The position numbers and the translations under genes were made by a program. From contig JAGVII010000804.1 in assembly GCA_020056155.1 (NCBI GenBank), positions 1-14,558 of the forward strand: a DNA stretch of 14,558 nucleotides, given 5' to 3'. Shown here piece after piece: positions 12,557 to 14,558 of the stretch; position 1 is the first letter of the stretch, and the number at the start of each line of letters is the position of its first letter. The notes under the pieces are model-generated. The model did no database searches, had not been told where the DNA came from, and worked only from the letters and a program-made list of their open reading frames with translations. This stretch comes from Afipia sp. GTDB taxonomy: Bacteria; Pseudomonadota; Alphaproteobacteria; Rhizobiales; Xanthobacteraceae.

Positions 12557-12563
12557 GGGAGCC

Positions 12564-12653
12564 ATGCTATCGGCAGTGATTATGGGTTTGGTCGGACTTG
12601 TGGTGGTGATCGGGATTGCCATCCTGATAAGCCATTTCAACGCCCGCGCGTGA
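12564..12653 (+). CDS. 29-residue single-pass membrane peptide
   Basis: ATG 12564 is preceded by AGGGGAG (12555-12561) and opens a frame of 29 codons: MLSAVIMGLVGLVVVIGIAI then LISHFNARA. Nearly the whole peptide is one hydrophobic helix with a short polar, basic tail, suggesting a small inner-membrane protein with the C-terminus on the cytoplasmic side. It follows the preceding small gene by a few bases (14 bp after the ancestral stop at 12547-12549), so the two look co-transcribed. The ribosome-binding site and uninterrupted hydrophobic composition support it, although such short frames can be chance. Confidence 0.5.
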   Translation: MLSAVIMGLVGLVVVIGIAILISHFNARA

Positions 12654-12978
12654 ACAGTCGCCATCAGAAAGTTAAGACCGCCTCAGCCTGGCCCCTTCGT
12701 CGGACAACACGAAGCGCAGATATGATGGCGTTTAGCGCGACGCCAAACGCGGCGGCCGGGGAATCTATGACTTTACCGCGGCTAGATCCGCGCAAACGGA
12801 AAGCCCTCCGACTGTTCGGACGACGCAAATGCCCATCGCTGATGAACTCCAGTGCGGCGCGTTCAATCCACAACGACGGTGACCTATCCCCACAGTCGCG
12901 CAGGTGGCTCTGGCGTGGTTTGGGCGACTCACGCTAACCCATCAATCTCAACCGCCTCACTGCACCAAAAGGACAAAA
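12654..12978. other. Intergenic stretch without a convincing gene
   Basis: Open frames exist on both strands (12664-12873 minus; 12650-12937 plus). The minus-strand one (containing GKVIDSPAAAFGVALNAIIS) reads more like a protein, but it has only a TTG start and no ribosome-binding site. The plus-strand one is Arg/Ser-rich with no support. I treat neither as a gene with confidence. The promoter of the 12979 gene should lie at the right edge; no clear -35/-10 pair is visible. Confidence 0.35.
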
Positions 12979-13161
12979 ATGGTTGCAGCCAACCGTGAAC
13001 TGCCGGCTTCTGGTTATGCGCTCGAAGTGGACGGCCGACTCAAAACCGAATTTGCAACCAAAGACGGCGCAAGGGCAGGTGGAGAAGAACTAAAGAAACG
13101 TTTTCCCATGCTTCAGATCAGGATCTATGACGCGCAGACGAATTCGCGCGAGGAAATTTAG
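12979..13161 (+). CDS. Small conserved rhizobial-type hypothetical protein
   Basis: A 60-residue protein starting MVAANRELPASGYALEVDGR. ATG 12979 has AAGGA six bases upstream (12968-12972 region), which favours it over longer in-frame starts. The sequence suggests a small alpha/beta fold: a strand YALEVDGRLKTEF, a helix DGARAGGEELKKRF, and a strand MLQIRIYDA. I recall similar unnamed proteins in rhizobia. It is soluble, with no cysteines or metal motif. A hairpin 8 bp after the stop may end its transcript. Confidence 0.65.
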   Translation: MVAANRELPASGYALEVDGRLKTEFATKDGARAGGEELKKRFPMLQIRIYDAQTNSREEI

Positions 13162-13168
13162 CTCAAGT

Positions 13169-13202
13169 CTAGGCGGATTCTCTGCTTGTGCGCATCCGCT
13201 AG
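13169..13202 (+). terminator. Hairpin downstream of the 12979 gene
   Basis: CTA-GCGGAT (13169-13178, with one bulged G) pairs with ATCCGC-TAG (13194-13202), giving about nine base pairs around a 15-nt loop. No T-run follows. The position just past the stop at 13161 suits a terminator or the edge of the neighbouring IS110 element. Confidence 0.35.
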
Positions 13203-13213
13203 CCGCGGACCGG

Positions 13214-13224
13214 GCTCTCGTGTT
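13214..13224 (+). repeat. Left copy of an 11-bp direct repeat flanking the IS110 transposase
   Basis: GCTCTCGTGTT is repeated exactly at 14479-14489, about 1265 bp away in the same orientation. The pair brackets the transposase gene and may mark the element's junctions. Confidence 0.45.
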
Positions 13225-13298
13225 GGGGTGGACGGCCCCCTTCCGCCACACTGCGTGGCAAGATGAGGTCGTCGCTGACCCAAACGAAGGAGCCGCCC

Positions 13299-14339
13299 GT
13301 GGAAACGATTGTTCGCATCGGTTTGGATACGTCAAAGAGCGTATTTCAGTTGCATGGCGTTGACGGGACCGAGCAGCCGGTTTTACGGCGTAAGTTGAGG
13401 CGCGGACAGGTTTTGGAGTTCTTCAGTCGTTTGCCGCCTGCGCTTGTCGCGATGGAGGCGTGCGGGGCATCGCACTATTGGGCGCGGGAGTTGCAATCGC
13501 TCGGGCACGAGGTGGTGATGATCCCGCCGCAATATGTCAAACCGTATGTGCAGCGCGGGAAATCCGACGCTGCGGACGCCGAGGCAATTTGCGAGGCGGC
13601 AAGCCGGCCGAAACTGCGCAAAAACTTTGTGCCTATCAAAAGCCCCGAGCAGCAGGGCGCACAGATGGTGGCGCGCGTGCGCAACCAGTTCATCGGTAGG
13701 CGGACCCAGCTCGCCAACTCGATCCGCGGCTATGCCGCGGAATTCGGCTTTACAGCGCCCAAGGGACTTTCGCGGCTTCAACAATTGCTGATCGACATTC
13801 AGGCTGACGCGACAGTCCCGGAGTTGACGAAGGAGTTGGTGGACGCTTTGGCAACAGAACTGACGCGCGTCGATGACCAGATCGCCAAGCTCGACAAGAA
13901 GCTCATGCAACTACACCGGAGTAACGAGATGAGCCGACGGCTGGCGGCTATTCCGGGCGTTGGTCCGATCGGCGCGACGCTGCTGTCGATCAAGGTCGTG
14001 GATGCACGCGCGTTCAAGTCGGCAAGAAATTTTGCCGCCTGGCTTGGCCTGACACCAAAGAATCACTCGACGGCCGGAAAGAACCGGCTTGGCGTGATTA
14101 CACGCGCCGGTGACGGCATGTTGCGAACCGTTTTGGTGGCCGGCGCGACGGCTGTGATCGCAGATATGCGCCGACGGGAAAGTCGCTCCTGGCCTTGGCT
14201 GAAAGACATCATCGCACGCAAGCCGCCGAAGCTGGTGGCCATAGCGTTGGCAAACAAGCTGGCGCGGATCGCCTGGAAACTGATGGTCAGCGGCGAGCGG
14301 TACCGACCTGCAAGCAACGTCATGCCGATGCCGACATAG
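13299..14339 (+). CDS. IS110-family transposase (DEDD recombinase)
   Basis: GTG 13299 is chosen as start because AAGGAG (13287-13292) lies six bases upstream; the resulting 346-residue protein begins METIVRIGLDTSKSVFQLHG. The N-terminal RuvC-like domain carries D10 (GLDTSK), E53 (AMEAC), and D90/D93 (GKSDAADAEAI), the DEDD set. The C-terminal Transposase_20 domain has RLAAIPGVGPIGATLL, FAAWLGLTPKNHSTAGKNRL and GVITRAGDGMLRTVL; S257 in NHSTAGK is the likely catalytic serine. IS110 enzymes recombine a circular element into a target under guidance of a bridge RNA. All key residues appear present. Confidence 0.93.
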   Translation: METIVRIGLDTSKSVFQLHGVDGTEQPVLRRKLRRGQVLEFFSRLPPALVAMEACGASHYWARELQSLGHEVVMIPPQYVKPYVQRGKSDAADAEAICEAASRPKLRKNFVPIKSPEQQGAQMVARVRNQFIGRRTQLANSIRGYAAEFGFTAPKGLSRLQQLLIDIQADATVPELTKELVDALATELTRVDDQIAKLDKKLMQLHRSNEMSRRLAAIPGVGPIGATLLSIKVVDARAFKSARNFAAWLGLTPKNHSTAGKNRLGVITRAGDGMLRTVLVAGATAVIADMRRRESRSWPWLKDIIARKPPKLVAIALANKLARIAWKLMVSGERYRPASNVMPMPT

Positions 14340-14558
14340 ACTTGAACGAAATGCAGAGCTTGGCGCCAGACCGGCAGGTTTGACGCTGGGGGCGGAACTT
14401 GCAGGACAGGAAGAGGTGGTACGTTCGGCGCGAGCCGGTCAGTGAAATGCTCCGCTCGGTTTACCGGCAGAAAATGCCGCTCTCGTGTTTGGATCTCACT
14501 GTCCGCGAAGCCCATCTTGGCCAGTGGTCGCAAGACCTGAAAACAGGCCGGACATATG
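14340..14558. other. Region downstream of the IS110 transposase
   Basis: No gene is supported here. The stretch holds the right copy of the direct repeat (14479-14489) and a small hairpin CCTG-AAAA-CAGG (14536-14547) near the window edge. Part is probably the non-coding right end of the IS110 element and may encode a structured RNA; the rest may be flanking DNA. Confidence 0.4.
14479..14489 (+). repeat. Right copy of the 11-bp direct repeat flanking the IS110 transposase
   Basis: GCTCTCGTGTT is identical to 13214-13224. The similarity continues weakly to the right (a shared GG and T), about 14 of 16 positions in all. Confidence 0.45.

Larger units (their letters stand above)
13214..14489 (+). 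mobile_element. IS110-family insertion sequence, limits provisional
   Basis: An intact IS110-family transposase fills most of this interval. The limits are set by the 11-bp direct repeat GCTCTCGTGTT; the implied length of about 1.27 kb is within the range of the family. IS110 elements usually lack long terminal inverted repeats, so the ends cannot be fixed by eye. Members carry a bridge RNA in a non-coding flank. The candidates here are 13162-13298, which holds a GCCAC/GTGGC hairpin (13245-13259), and 14340-14478. Confidence 0.5.

Noticed and set aside
12650..12937. Plus-strand 95-codon frame
   Set aside because: Arg/Ser-rich translation, no ribosome-binding site, and a competing frame on the other strand; kept only as part of the unassigned intergenic stretch.
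1..14558. CRISPR array
   Set aside because: No regularly spaced repeats with unique spacers were found; the only tandem repeat (1-92) is contiguous and fits an IS terminus.

Overview
The window reads as a piece of an alphaproteobacterial genome, most likely from the rhizobial order (Hyphomicrobiales). The evidence is GC-rich coding sequence, several small conserved proteins of a type I recall from rhizobial genomes, and an exact alphaproteobacterial LexA box (GTTC-N7-GTTC). It is an accessory, recombination-scarred region. Four insertion-sequence traces, three broken genes, one frameshifted small gene and a phage/plasmid-defence cluster lie within 14.6 kb.

Left part (1-750): the extreme left carries four tandem 22-24 bp repeats that look like one terminus of an IS21-type element. 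They run straight into a gene for a helix-turn-helix protein whose own 5' end appears to have been replaced. Next is a tRNA-shaped sequence (587-693) with perfect acceptor, D and T stems and an encoded CCA, but with about 36 nt where a 7-nt anticodon loop should be. A 10-bp hairpin then closes the next operon.

Defence island (754-8246): a minus-strand operon reads a decayed HigB/HigA-type toxin-antitoxin remnant, then a DUF2130 coiled-coil protein with a nuclease-like C-terminal half, then an MmeI-like single-chain restriction-methyltransferase. The last two genes overlap by 4 bp. Divergent from it is an 894-residue SMC/Rad50-like ATPase with a zinc-hook-like CxxC. Its C-terminal R-x3-E...H arrangement is loosely like that of the RloC/PrrC anticodon nucleases. 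The restriction enzyme may be the first line of defence and the ATPase a second, possibly abortive, line. That division of labour is inference.

Middle (8247-10730): a small zinc-ribbon protein and a small hypothetical protein, a hairpin-rich gap, and a pseudogene of an SRAP/YedK (HMCES-type) abasic-site protein with at least four lesions. Two small minus-strand genes follow, headed by the LexA box. This looks like an SOS-controlled cluster that has lost its SRAP gene.

Right part (10731-14558): a complete IS630-family element (10816-12282, TA target duplication, 24-bp inverted repeats) has landed in the intergenic region beside the SOS promoter. Besides its transposase it carries a divergent LexA-type winged-helix regulator, and both stop codons lie inside the inverted repeats. 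Beyond it are small rhizobial-type genes (one with a C-terminal frameshift, one a 29-residue membrane peptide) and an intact IS110-family transposase. An 11-bp direct repeat on either side of that transposase may mark the element's limits.
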